Under the pieces are notes generated by a model, which did not search any database, was not told where the DNA came from, and worked only from the letters and a program-made list of their open reading frames with translations. The translations under genes were made by a program, and so were the position numbers. A DNA stretch of 64,000 nt. Source: Streptomyces sp. Act143 (GTDB taxonomy: Bacteria; Actinomycetota; Actinomycetes; Streptomycetales; Streptomycetaceae). The stretch lies in NCBI RefSeq assembly GCF_003143935.1, contig NZ_QFRX01000001.1:4382228-4446227 (forward strand), written 5' to 3'. Below are positions 6,879 through 14,114 of this stretch, in pieces (position 1 is the stretch's first letter; each line of letters starts with the position of its first letter).

Positions 6879-8444
6879 CTACTCGGGTTCCGCGTACTCC
6901 TCCGGCCGGCGCGCGGGCGCCGTCGGCTTGGTGCGTGCGGGACGGCTCATCGCGGCCACCCGCACGGCCAGCGCCTCCCGGAACACGACGACCTGCCGCA
7001 CCAGCTCCCGCCGCTGCCGGCGCTGATACCGGTAGGCGATCTCCAGCGTGCCGAGCGCGAGCAGCACGCCGACGACGACCACCACCGCCAGCGTCACATA
7101 CCGCCGGACCGTCCCCTCCCCCGCGTCGGCGAAGGCGCGCCCCGACGCGGCGGCCAGCGCGGTGATCAGCGCCAGCCACACCACGTAGGCCGCGAACTGC
7201 CAGGGATGGTCCTGCCGCAGCCAGGCCGTTCGCGTCCGCCGCGCCTCGGCCGCCACCCGGTCCACGGCCGCGGCGATGTCGCCGAGCTCCCAGTCCGCCT
7301 TCTCCCGCTGCTCGCGCGAGAGGGGGGCGGTCATCCGGTCGAGGCGCAGGTGGAGCCGGGCGACCGCGCGGCGCAGCACGGCACGGTGCACGCGGTCGGG
7401 CAGCCGGTGCGGCCAGCGGGCCCACAGGTCGTCGTCGCGCCGGCGGAGGCGGAGGTCGGCGACGGCCGCGCGGGCGACGGCGACGCTCAGGACCAGCAGC
7501 AGGACCAGGGCCTGCACCATGCCGAGGTCGCCGCGGAGCGCGCCGTAGACCCCGACCAGCACGAGCCCGAGCCCGATCGGCCAGGTCCGGCGGATGTACG
7601 TCCGGTGCCGGACCGCGTGCAGCTCCCGCTCCAGGTCGTCGACGGACCGCCGTCCGACCCGCACGGCGGCGACCGCGACCAGCGGCGCGCACAGCAGCAG
7701 GCAGCACATCAGGGCGGCGGTCAGGGTGTACGGCAGCACGTCGGTGCCGACCCAGTCGTCGTCCTGGGGCAGCAGGGGGACACCGACGAGGACCGCGGCG
7801 GCCACCACGGCGGTCAGCGCCCCGAGCCATCGCCCGCCCAACCGCGCCCCGCGCTCCTCGGGAGCCTCGACGGGCTGCCAGTCCGGGCGGACGCGGTCTT
7901 CCAGCGCGGCGATCACGACGGCGAGGTCGGCGCTCCAGTGCGCCTCGCGCAGCCGGGGCGCGTTGAGGCCGGCGAGCGCCCGGAGGGAGCCGGGCAGCTC
8001 CGCCGCGGTGGGCATCCGGGCGCCGTCGAGCAGCACCGGCAGGACGAACTTCCCACCCGCCAGCGCCCATTCGATCTCACGCCGAACCCAGTCCTCCGGA
8101 TCGTCCAGCCGCCGGGCCCCCGAGGAATCCGGGTCACCCAGCCACCGGCCCCCGGAGGAATCCAGGCCCTCCATCCGCCGGCCCCCCGGAGAATCCAGCT
8201 CCGCCGACCCCCGCCCCCCGGAAGGGTGTCGTACGTCGGCCCACCCAGGGTGGATGACGGCGATCAGGGCGTCGCAGTCGCCGACCCGTTCCGCCAGCGC
8301 GTCCGCGAACCGCTGGCCCGGCAGCAGGGACGGACGGTCCAGGAACACCTGGCCCCGGCCGAAGTGCCGCGCGAGCTCCTCGTCGAGGTCGTCGACGACG
8401 CCCGAGTGCTCGCCCCTGCGGTAGTTGATGAAGACGCCGCCCAT
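6879..8444 (-). CDS. TIR-domain protein with C-terminal transmembrane segments
   Basis: A 521-aa protein. Residues 1-190 are a TIR fold: strand A with FINYRRGE, FLDRPSLLPGQRF (box 2 region), a DALIAVIHPGWA strand and DWVRREIEWAL, where Glu123 is the best candidate for the NADase catalytic glutamate. Residues about 78-115 are an insertion of three imperfect 12-residue units (DSxGxRRL...DP). Hydrophobic segments follow near 215-240, 250-275, 305-345 and 425-475, with basic Arg-rich stretches between them. TAGTCT lies 7 nt before the ATG with no Shine-Dalgarno, so it probably has its own leaderless promoter. Bacterial TIR proteins are known as NAD+ hydrolases or signal generators; the role here is unknown. 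Confidence 0.82.
   Translation of the reverse strand: MGGVFINYRRGEHSGVVDDLDEELARHFGRGQVFLDRPSLLPGQRFADALAERVGDCDALIAVIHPGWADVRHPSGGRGSAELDSPGGRRMEGLDSSGGRWLGDPDSSGARRLDDPEDWVRREIEWALAGGKFVLPVLLDGARMPTAAELPGSLRALAGLNAPRLREAHWSADLAVVIAALEDRVRPDWQPVEAPEERGARLGGRWLGALTAVVAAAVLVGVPLLPQDDDWVGTDVLPYTLTAALMCCLLLCAPLVAVAAVRVGRRSVDDLERELHAVRHRTYIRRTWPIGLGLVLVGVYGALRGDLGMVQALVLLLVLSVAVARAAVADLRLRRRDDDLWARWPHRLPDRVHRAVLRRAVARLHLRLDRMTAPLSREQREKADWELGDIAAAVDRVAAEARRTRTAWLRQDHPWQFAAYVVWLALITALAAASGRAFADAGEGTVRRYVTLAVVVVVGVLLALGTLEIAYRYQRRQRRELVRQVVVFREALAVRVAAMSRPARTKPTAPARRPEEYAEPE
8098..8220. repeat. In-frame 36-bp imperfect tandem repeat inside the TIR domain
   Basis: About three copies of a 36-bp unit containing GAGGAATCC encode DSSGGRWLGDP-like peptides between the conserved TIR strand and the helix carrying Glu123. 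Reading frame is preserved. Confidence 0.7.
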
Positions 8445-8473
8445 GGGGCTCAGACTAGCCAGTGAGCGGTCCG

Positions 8474-9319
8474 TCACCCGGCGTGCAACATGAGCCCGAT
8501 CCCGGCCACCAGCAAGCCGGCCGCCACGATCCGCGGCGCCCCGAACCGCTCCTTGAAGAACACCGCGCCGATGGCGGCACCGACGATGATCGACGACTCC
8601 CGCAGGGCGGCGATCGGCGCCAGTTCGGCCTTGGTCTGCGCCCACAGCACGAGCCCGTACGCGGCGACGGACAGCGCGGCCCCGAGCAGCCCGACCGCCG
8701 CGAACGGCCGGAGCGTGGCGACCAGTTGCCCGCGCCAGCGGTAGAGGGCGTACGCGGGTACGAACACGCCCTCCAGGGCCATCAGCCAGGCGATGTACCC
8801 GAGGGACGACCCGGAGGCCCGCACCCCGAGCCCGTCGACGACGGTGTACGCGGCGATGGACAGCCCGGTCGCCAGCGCGGCTCCGATCGCCGCCCAGTTG
8901 GGCCGATGGCCCCGCAGCCCCCACAGCGCGACGCCGGTGAGTCCCGCGCAGGACACCGCGATCCCGGCGGCGGCCCATCCGTCGGGCACCTCGTGCGCGA
9001 AGAGCGCGGCGAGCACCGTGACGACCAGGGGCGCGCTGCCGCGGGCGATCGGGTACGCCTGCCCGAAGTCCCCCAGCCGGAAGGACCTCATCAGCAGCAC
9101 GTAGTACACGACGTGGATCAGGGCGGAGGCGAGGAGGTACGGCCACGCCCCCGCCGCCGGTATCGCCACGAACGGCACCATGGCCAGCCCGATCAGCATC
9201 CCGCCGCCGGCGATCAGCGTGAATCCGACCAGCTTGTCGGTGATCTTGTGCGCGATCGCGTTCCAGCCGGCGTGCGTGACCGCGGCGAGCAGCACGGCCG
9301 CGGTGACGGCCGGCGTCAC
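8474..9319 (-). CDS. EamA/DMT superfamily transporter
   Basis: A 281-aa integral membrane protein with about ten hydrophobic helices in two EamA repeats. The second repeat ends with the typical ALRESSIIVGAAIGAVFFKERFG...AGLLVAGI signature. Proteins of this superfamily export or exchange metabolites and amino acids; the substrate here is unknown. The start GTG overlaps the ybaK stop by four bases (GTGA), indicating translational coupling. The TIR gene begins 29 nt downstream. Confidence 0.85.
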   Translation of the reverse strand: MTPAVTAAVLLAAVTHAGWNAIAHKITDKLVGFTLIAGGGMLIGLAMVPFVAIPAAGAWPYLLASALIHVVYYVLLMRSFRLGDFGQAYPIARGSAPLVVTVLAALFAHEVPDGWAAAGIAVSCAGLTGVALWGLRGHRPNWAAIGAALATGLSIAAYTVVDGLGVRASGSSLGYIAWLMALEGVFVPAYALYRWRGQLVATLRPFAAVGLLGAALSVAAYGLVLWAQTKAELAPIAALRESSIIVGAAIGAVFFKERFGAPRIVAAGLLVAGIGLMLHAG

Positions 9320-9834
9320 GAGGAGCGCTCGCGCACGTCCACGAGAGTGGCACCGGCCTGCGCGACGAGCTCCTCGGGCGCGATGGGGAACACGGCGTGC
9401 GGATTCCCGGCGGCGGCCCACACGACGTCGTGGTCGAGCAGCGAACGGTCCGCGAGCACCCGGGTCTTGGTGCGGTGCCCGAAGGGCGGTACCCCTCCGA
9501 TGGCGTACCCGGTGGTCTCCCGTACGACGTCCGCCTTGGCCCGCGTCACCTTCTCGACGCCGAGCTCCTTGCTGACCAGCTCGACGTCGACCCGGGAGGC
9601 CCCGTCCATGAGCACCAGCACCGGCACGCCGTCCGCCGCGAAGATCAGCGACTTGCAGATCTGGCTGAGCTCGCAGCCGATGGCCGCGGCGGCCTCGGCG
9701 GCGGTGCGGGTGGCGTCCGGGAAGCGGCGGACGCGCGCGTGCAGCTCGTCCAGCCCCTTCTCCCGCAGGGCTTCGGCGAACAGGGGGTGGGCTCCGGAGT
9801 CGGCGGTGCCTGCCGGGCTGTCGGTCGTCGTCAT
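9316..9834 (-). CDS. YbaK/EbsC-type aminoacyl-tRNA deacylase
   Basis: A 172-aa YbaK/ProX superfamily protein that hydrolyses mischarged tRNA (Cys-tRNAPro in characterised YbaK). The QICKSLIFAADG segment contains the conserved catalytic Lys. The KVTRAKADVVRETTGYAIGGVPPFGH stretch, positions about 95-120, carries the substrate-binding Gly-Gly-x-x-Pro-x-Gly-His signature. TAGCGT lies 7 nt before the ATG and no Shine-Dalgarno is present, so a leaderless start fits. It is followed by the coupled EamA gene. Confidence 0.88.
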   Translation of the reverse strand: MTTTDSPAGTADSGAHPLFAEALREKGLDELHARVRRFPDATRTAAEAAAAIGCELSQICKSLIFAADGVPVLVLMDGASRVDVELVSKELGVEKVTRAKADVVRETTGYAIGGVPPFGHRTKTRVLADRSLLDHDVVWAAAGNPHAVFPIAPEELVAQAGATLVDVRERSS

Positions 9835-9875
9835 GCACGGCACGCTAGCGGTGCGTGCAGCGCGCGGGCGACAGG

Positions 9876-10436
9876 TTAAGCCGGGGCCTGAAACGTCACG
9901 TCCTTCGTCTCCGTCACCGCCGCCGTGCGCCCCGGTGCCGACTGGAACCGCCAGTACAGGTTCGTGTGGGCGATGACCTGGTCCGGCGGCGGGGCGCCCC
10001 ACTTGCTGTTGTCGTCCGTGGTGTGGGCGTCGGCGACGAGCGTGACGTCGTAGCCGCGGACGAACGCGCCGTGGATGGTGGAGCGGATGCAGGCGTCGGT
10101 CGACGCCCCGGTCACCACCAGGTGACCCGCCCCGGCCTCGGCGAGGACGCCCTCCAGCTCGGTCCCCTCGAAGGAGTCGCCGAAGTTCTTGTGGACGAGG
10201 GCCTCGGTGTCCCGGCGTATCAGCTCCGGCGCGTACTCCCAGGCGTCGCTGCCCTTGACCAGGTGCTCGTCGGAGTGCTGGACCCAGACCACCGGGGCAC
10301 CCTCCTCGCGCGCCCGGTCGACGAGCGCGGCGATGTTGGCGACGACCGAGTCGCGCTGGTGCGCCTCGGCCACGACGCCCTTCTGGACGTCGATCACGAG
10401 CAGGGCCGTGCGGGGTCGTGCGGCAAGTGTGGTCAT
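9876..10436 (-). CDS. Cysteine hydrolase, isochorismatase family
   Basis: A 186-aa protein with the isochorismatase-like fold. The catalytic triad is visible: Asp in LLVIDVQKG, Lys in VHKNFGDSF, and nucleophilic Cys in GASTDACIRSTIHGAF. The TLVADAHTT strand is typical. Members hydrolyse amides such as nicotinamide, N-carbamoyl compounds or isochorismate; the substrate cannot be inferred. TAACGT 7 nt before ATG and the absence of a Shine-Dalgarno suggest a leaderless message. It lies 41 nt upstream of ybaK. Confidence 0.9.
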   Translation of the reverse strand: MTTLAARPRTALLVIDVQKGVVAEAHQRDSVVANIAALVDRAREEGAPVVWVQHSDEHLVKGSDAWEYAPELIRRDTEALVHKNFGDSFEGTELEGVLAEAGAGHLVVTGASTDACIRSTIHGAFVRGYDVTLVADAHTTDDNSKWGAPPPDQVIAHTNLYWRFQSAPGRTAAVTETKDVTFQAPA

Positions 10437-10659
10437 GCCCGCCACGTTAGCCCCGGGCACTGACAGTCGCCCCGGCCTCGGCTGCAATCCCGGCCTCGGT
10501 CGCGGCCCCGGCCCCGGCCTCGGTCGCGGCCCCGGTCGCGACCCCGGACTCGCCCGCCGCCTTCCCGCGCTGCCCGGCGGCGATGCCGTCCGCCGCCCCC
10601 AGCGACGCCAGCCGCGTCATCGCCGCGCAGATGATCCCCCTCACCCCGTCCGTCGTGAC

Positions 10660-10746
10660 CTACAGCGCTGCGGCGGCGCCGCTGAACAGGAACCACAGCG
10701 GCAGGTCGGCGACGAACTGCCTGGCGGCGGCGACGGAAGTGGACAC
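10660..10746 (-). CDS. 28-codon ORF with strong ribosome-binding site
   Basis: GTG at 10746 is preceded by AAAGGAG six bases upstream, one of the best Shine-Dalgarno sequences in the window. It opens a 28-codon frame ending in TAG. The peptide has a polar start, then DLPLWFLFSG and an Ala tail, so it could insert in the membrane or act as a leader peptide. It lies in the 452-nt stretch between the isochorismatase and MMPL genes. The rest of that stretch (10437-10659) is GC-rich hexamer-like repeat (CGGCCTCGGTCG) encoding only Ala/Gly low complexity on the minus strand. No known family recognised. Confidence 0.5.
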   Translation of the reverse strand: MSTSVAAARQFVADLPLWFLFSGAAAAL

Positions 10747-10829
10747 GGGAGTCTCCTTTGCAGGTGGAGGGACTTCCGGTGCTCCTCCAGACTCCCGTCC
10801 CGCCTGTCACGCCATGAGGGAGCGAACAG

Positions 10830-10867
10830 CCGAAGCCGCGGTGCAGTGGGCTGCACCGCGGCTTCGG
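10830..10867 (-). terminator. Strong hairpin terminator after the MMPL gene
   Basis: A perfect 17-bp stem (CCGAAGCCGCGGTGCAG and its complement) with a 4-nt loop, 22 nt beyond the stop codon of the MMPL transporter gene. No T-tract. Confidence 0.8.
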
Positions 10868-10888
10868 TCCGGGTTCAGGGGCGGTACG

Positions 10889-13165
10889 TCAGGCCCGTAC
10901 CAGCTCCCGCTCCTCGTCCGGATCGACGTCCTTCGGGGCGTCCTGGGCGCGCAGGCCCTCGCCCTCGACGTCCACGTTCGGCAGGGCGCGGTCCAGCCAC
11001 TTCGGCAGCCACCAGGCCCTCTTGCCGAGCAGGGCGAGCACCGCAGGGACGATCGCCATGCGCACGATGAACGCGTCGAAGAAGACCGCGATGGCGAGGC
11101 CGAAGCCGATCATCTTGATCATGGACTCGCTGGAGGTGATGAAGCCGCCGAAGACGGCCATCATGATCACCGCGGCGGCGACCACGACCCGGGCGCTGTG
11201 CTTGAACCCGGTCACCACGGCCTGGCTCGGGGACTCGCCGTGGACGTAGGCCTCTCGCATCCGGGTCACGAGGAAGACCTCGTAGTCCATCGCGAGGCCG
11301 AAGACCACGCCGACCATGAAGATCGGCATCATCGACATGATCGGGCCGGTCTCCTCCACGCCGATCAGACCGCCCAGCCAGCCCCACTGGAAGACCGCGA
11401 CGACGGCGCCGAGCGCGGCGAGCACGGAGAGCAGGAAGCCGAGGGCCGCCTTCAGCGGGACGAGGATCGAGCGGAAGACCACGATCAGCAGCAGGAAGGC
11501 CAGTCCCACCACCAGCGCCAGGTACGGGATCAGCGCGTCGGTGAGCTTCTGCGAGAAGTCGATGTTCATGGCCGTGGTGCCGGTGACCAGGACGTCGGTG
11601 TCGGTGCCGGCCCTGACGTCCGCGCCGGCGTCCCGGATGGCGTGCACCAGGTCCTCGGTCTGGGTCGAGGAGGGCTTGGAGTCGGGGATCACGGTGATGG
11701 TGAAGGTGTCCCCGGCCTTGTTGAACGTCGCGGGCGTCACCGTCACGACGTCGTCCAGGCCCTTGATCCGGTCGGTCACCTCGGTGGCCGCGGCCTGCGG
11801 GTCGGCGCTGTCCTGGGCGTCGCCGACGACCATCAGCGGACCGTTGAAGCCGGGGCCGAAGCCCTCGGAGAGCAGGTCGTAGGCGCGGCGCTGGGTGGTG
11901 GACGTCGGCTGCGAGCCGTCGTCGGGCAGGCCCAGCTCCAGCGAGGTGGCGGGCAGCGCGACCGCGCCCAGGCCGATCACGCCGACCAGCAGCACGGCGG
12001 CCGGGCGGCGGATGACGAAGCTCGCCCAGCGGGTGCCCAGGTTGGGCTTCCCGGCGGCCTCGACCGCGGACGTCGCGGCGTTCCCGGCGGCCCGGCCCGC
12101 GGACGTCGCGGCGTTCCCGGCGGCCCGGCCCGCGGACTTCTTGCGCTTCTCGCCCGCCGGGCGGATCTTGTTGCCGGCGTAGCCGAGCAGCGCCGGGATC
12201 ATGGTCAGCGCGATGAGGACGGCGATCACGACCGTGCCCGCCGCGGCGAGGCCCATCTTGCTCAGCATCGGCACGCCGACCACCGACAGTCCGGCCAGCG
12301 CGATGACCACGGTGAGGCCGGCGAAGACCACTGCCGAGCCCGCGGTACCGGTGGCCCGGCCCGCCGCTTCCTCGCGGTCGCGGCCCTCGGCCAGCTCGCC
12401 GCGGTAGCGGGAGACGATGAACAGGGCGTAGTCGATGCCGACCGCGAGGCCGATCATCAGCGCGAGCGTGGAGGTGGTGTCGCCGAGGTCGAGCGTCTTG
12501 GCGAGGGCGGTGATGGTGGAGACGCCGATCCCGACGCCGATGATGGCCGTCAGCAGCGGCAGCCCGGCCGCGACCAGCGAGCCGAGGGTGATGACCAGCA
12601 CGACGGCGGCGATGGCGAGACCGACGACCTCACCGACCGCGCCCGGTTCGGCGCCGGCCTGCAACGCGTCACCGCCGACCTCGACGGTCAGCCCCGAGTC
12701 CCGGGCCTGGTCCCCGGCGGCCTCCAGGGCGTCCCGGGTGGAGTCCTTCAGCTCCATGGAGGGGGCGTCGTACGACACCGAGATGTAGGCGACCGTGCCG
12801 TCCTTGCTCACGGCGTCGGTCTGGTAGGGGTCGGTGACGGAGACGACCTCGGAGCCGTCGCCCAGCGCCGTCACGGTCTTCTCGACGGTCGCCTTGTTGG
12901 CGGCGTCGGTCATCTTCTCGCCCGCGGGCGCCTTGAAGACCAGGCGTCCGGTGGCGCCGTCGGCGCTGGCCCCGGGGAAGCGCTGTTCCAGCAGGTCGAA
13001 GGCCTTCTGCGCCTCCGTGCCGGGGATCGAGAAGGACGAGGAGCCGGCGGCGGGCGCGCTGGCCGCGCCGACGCCCGCGAGCGTCAGCAGGGCGACCCAT
13101 ATCAGGGCGACGAAATGCCGTCGCCGGAAGGCGAGCCGGCCGAGTTTGTACAGGAAAGTGGCCAC
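10889..13165 (-). CDS. MMPL family RND-type transporter
   Basis: A 758-aa membrane protein with two MMPL halves: an N-terminal TM (residues 15-35), a large extracytoplasmic domain (about 40-165), a helix bundle with GLAVGIDYALFIVSRYR, a cytoplasmic linker, a second extracytoplasmic domain (about 395-515), and a second bundle with VFGLAMDYEVFLVTRMREAY. The paired Asp-Tyr motifs supply the proton relay. Actinobacterial MMPL proteins export lipids, siderophores or drugs. The linker near residues 345-372 contains two copies of GRAAGNAATSA from a 33-bp DNA repeat. The tetR gene 160 nt upstream on the same strand probably controls it. Confidence 0.92.
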   Translation of the reverse strand: MATFLYKLGRLAFRRRHFVALIWVALLTLAGVGAASAPAAGSSSFSIPGTEAQKAFDLLEQRFPGASADGATGRLVFKAPAGEKMTDAANKATVEKTVTALGDGSEVVSVTDPYQTDAVSKDGTVAYISVSYDAPSMELKDSTRDALEAAGDQARDSGLTVEVGGDALQAGAEPGAVGEVVGLAIAAVVLVITLGSLVAAGLPLLTAIIGVGIGVSTITALAKTLDLGDTTSTLALMIGLAVGIDYALFIVSRYRGELAEGRDREEAAGRATGTAGSAVVFAGLTVVIALAGLSVVGVPMLSKMGLAAAGTVVIAVLIALTMIPALLGYAGNKIRPAGEKRKKSAGRAAGNAATSAGRAAGNAATSAVEAAGKPNLGTRWASFVIRRPAAVLLVGVIGLGAVALPATSLELGLPDDGSQPTSTTQRRAYDLLSEGFGPGFNGPLMVVGDAQDSADPQAAATEVTDRIKGLDDVVTVTPATFNKAGDTFTITVIPDSKPSSTQTEDLVHAIRDAGADVRAGTDTDVLVTGTTAMNIDFSQKLTDALIPYLALVVGLAFLLLIVVFRSILVPLKAALGFLLSVLAALGAVVAVFQWGWLGGLIGVEETGPIMSMMPIFMVGVVFGLAMDYEVFLVTRMREAYVHGESPSQAVVTGFKHSARVVVAAAVIMMAVFGGFITSSESMIKMIGFGLAIAVFFDAFIVRMAIVPAVLALLGKRAWWLPKWLDRALPNVDVEGEGLRAQDAPKDVDPDEERELVRA
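12066..12131. repeat. Two perfect tandem 33-bp copies in the MMPL gene
   Basis: Bases 12066-12098 and 12099-12131 are identical and encode the duplicated 11-residue unit GRAAGNAATSA in the cytoplasmic linker between the two MMPL halves. Confidence 0.92.
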
Positions 13166-13325
13166 GTGGGCGTACTCCCGGTCAGGTCGTGGGGTGGTTC
13201 AGGGACAGGGGTGATCAGCCCGGCGGGGAGGCAGGGGTGACCGTCCCGACGACTTGAGCGGTGACGTCAGGTGAGGGGGCGGGGAGGAAAGAGGAAAAAG
13301 GGGGGGAGCGAAAGAGGGGCGGGGG

Positions 13326-13925
13326 TTAACGGATGCCGAGGGCTGGGAGGACCACGGCGTCGATGTACGAGATGAGGAAGTCCTGCGTGGGCGGCTTCTC
13401 GTCGAGCAGCGTGCGGGCGGCGAACCCGCCGAGCATCATGTGCATCATGTAGTCGATGGCCGGGTTGTCCGCACGGACCTCACCCCGGTCGATCGCCCGC
13501 TGCACCACACGACGGAACTCCGCCATCTCCGGCTCGATGAGATGTTCCTTGAACGCCCTCAGCAGATCCGGGTTGCTGTGGACCGCCATGGCCAGACCCC
13601 GCATCAGCGCGGAGTTCTGCTCCATCTCGCAGTCGTCCGAGCGCAGCGTGAGGGCGTGCAGGTCACCCTTGAGCGACCCGGTGTCGATCCCTTCGAGCGC
13701 CATACCGCCCGGCTTGTTGTGCCGTACGGCCTTCGCGACCAGCTCGGCCTTGCCGCCCCACTGGCGGTAGAGCGTCGCCTTGCTGGACCGGGTCCGGGCG
13801 GCCACGGCGTCCATGGTGAGGGCGTCGTAGCCGACTTCTCGGAGCAGGTCGAGCACGGCCCCGTACAACTCGGCCTCGCGCTCGGGCGTGATCCGACTGC
13901 GACGCGCCGTCGCGACCTCAGTCAT
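13326..13925 (-). CDS. TetR family transcriptional regulator
   Basis: A 199-aa TetR repressor with helix-turn-helix at residues about 30-60 (LTMDAVAARTRSSKATLYRQW). The C-terminal domain is TetR_C-like with a Met-rich YMMHMMLGG helix, typical of regulators sensing hydrophobic ligands. The start is ATG at 13925 with GGAAGGGTGAG upstream. The gene precedes the MMPL exporter on the same strand and faces the tricorn protease gene. Two palindromes upstream are the likely autoregulatory operators. Confidence 0.92.
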   Translation of the reverse strand: MTEVATARRSRITPEREAELYGAVLDLLREVGYDALTMDAVAARTRSSKATLYRQWGGKAELVAKAVRHNKPGGMALEGIDTGSLKGDLHALTLRSDDCEMEQNSALMRGLAMAVHSNPDLLRAFKEHLIEPEMAEFRRVVQRAIDRGEVRADNPAIDYMMHMMLGGFAARTLLDEKPPTQDFLISYIDAVVLPALGIR

Positions 13926-13961
13926 GTTTCTCACCCTTCCCACTCCGGCTACCGGTGCCGA

Positions 13962-13976
13962 ACGACACGGTTTCGT
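13962..13976. promoter_or_regulatory. Second, imperfect TetR operator
   Basis: ACGACACGGTTTCGT reads on the minus strand as ACGAAAC-C-GTGTCGT, one mismatch from the perfect operator 54 bp away (centre to centre about 55 bp). It lies between the tetR start and the perfect site. Confidence 0.55.
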
Positions 13977-14015
13977 ACGTGAGTACACGACGAATGTAGC
14001 GCACCACCGCAGCGA

Positions 14016-14032
14016 AACGAAACTGTTTCGTT
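14016..14032. promoter_or_regulatory. Perfect 17-bp TetR operator
   Basis: AACGAAACTGTTTCGTT is a perfect palindrome about a central T, about 91 bp upstream of tetR and about 83 bp upstream of the tricorn gene. Size, symmetry and place fit a TetR-family site; shared control of both directions is possible. Confidence 0.75.
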
Positions 14033-14114
14033 CGTGTTGCGCGTCACGCTCCGCAGGGAGTGGGCCGATTTTTCATAAGTTGCTCCGGTCCATCCCGCGG
14101 AAAAGCATGGGGAG

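Noticed and set aside
10433..10660. Minus-strand Ala/Gly-rich ORFs in the GC repeat
   Set aside because: Translation of a CGGCCTCGGTCG-like repeat in several frames; no ribosome-binding site and no domain.
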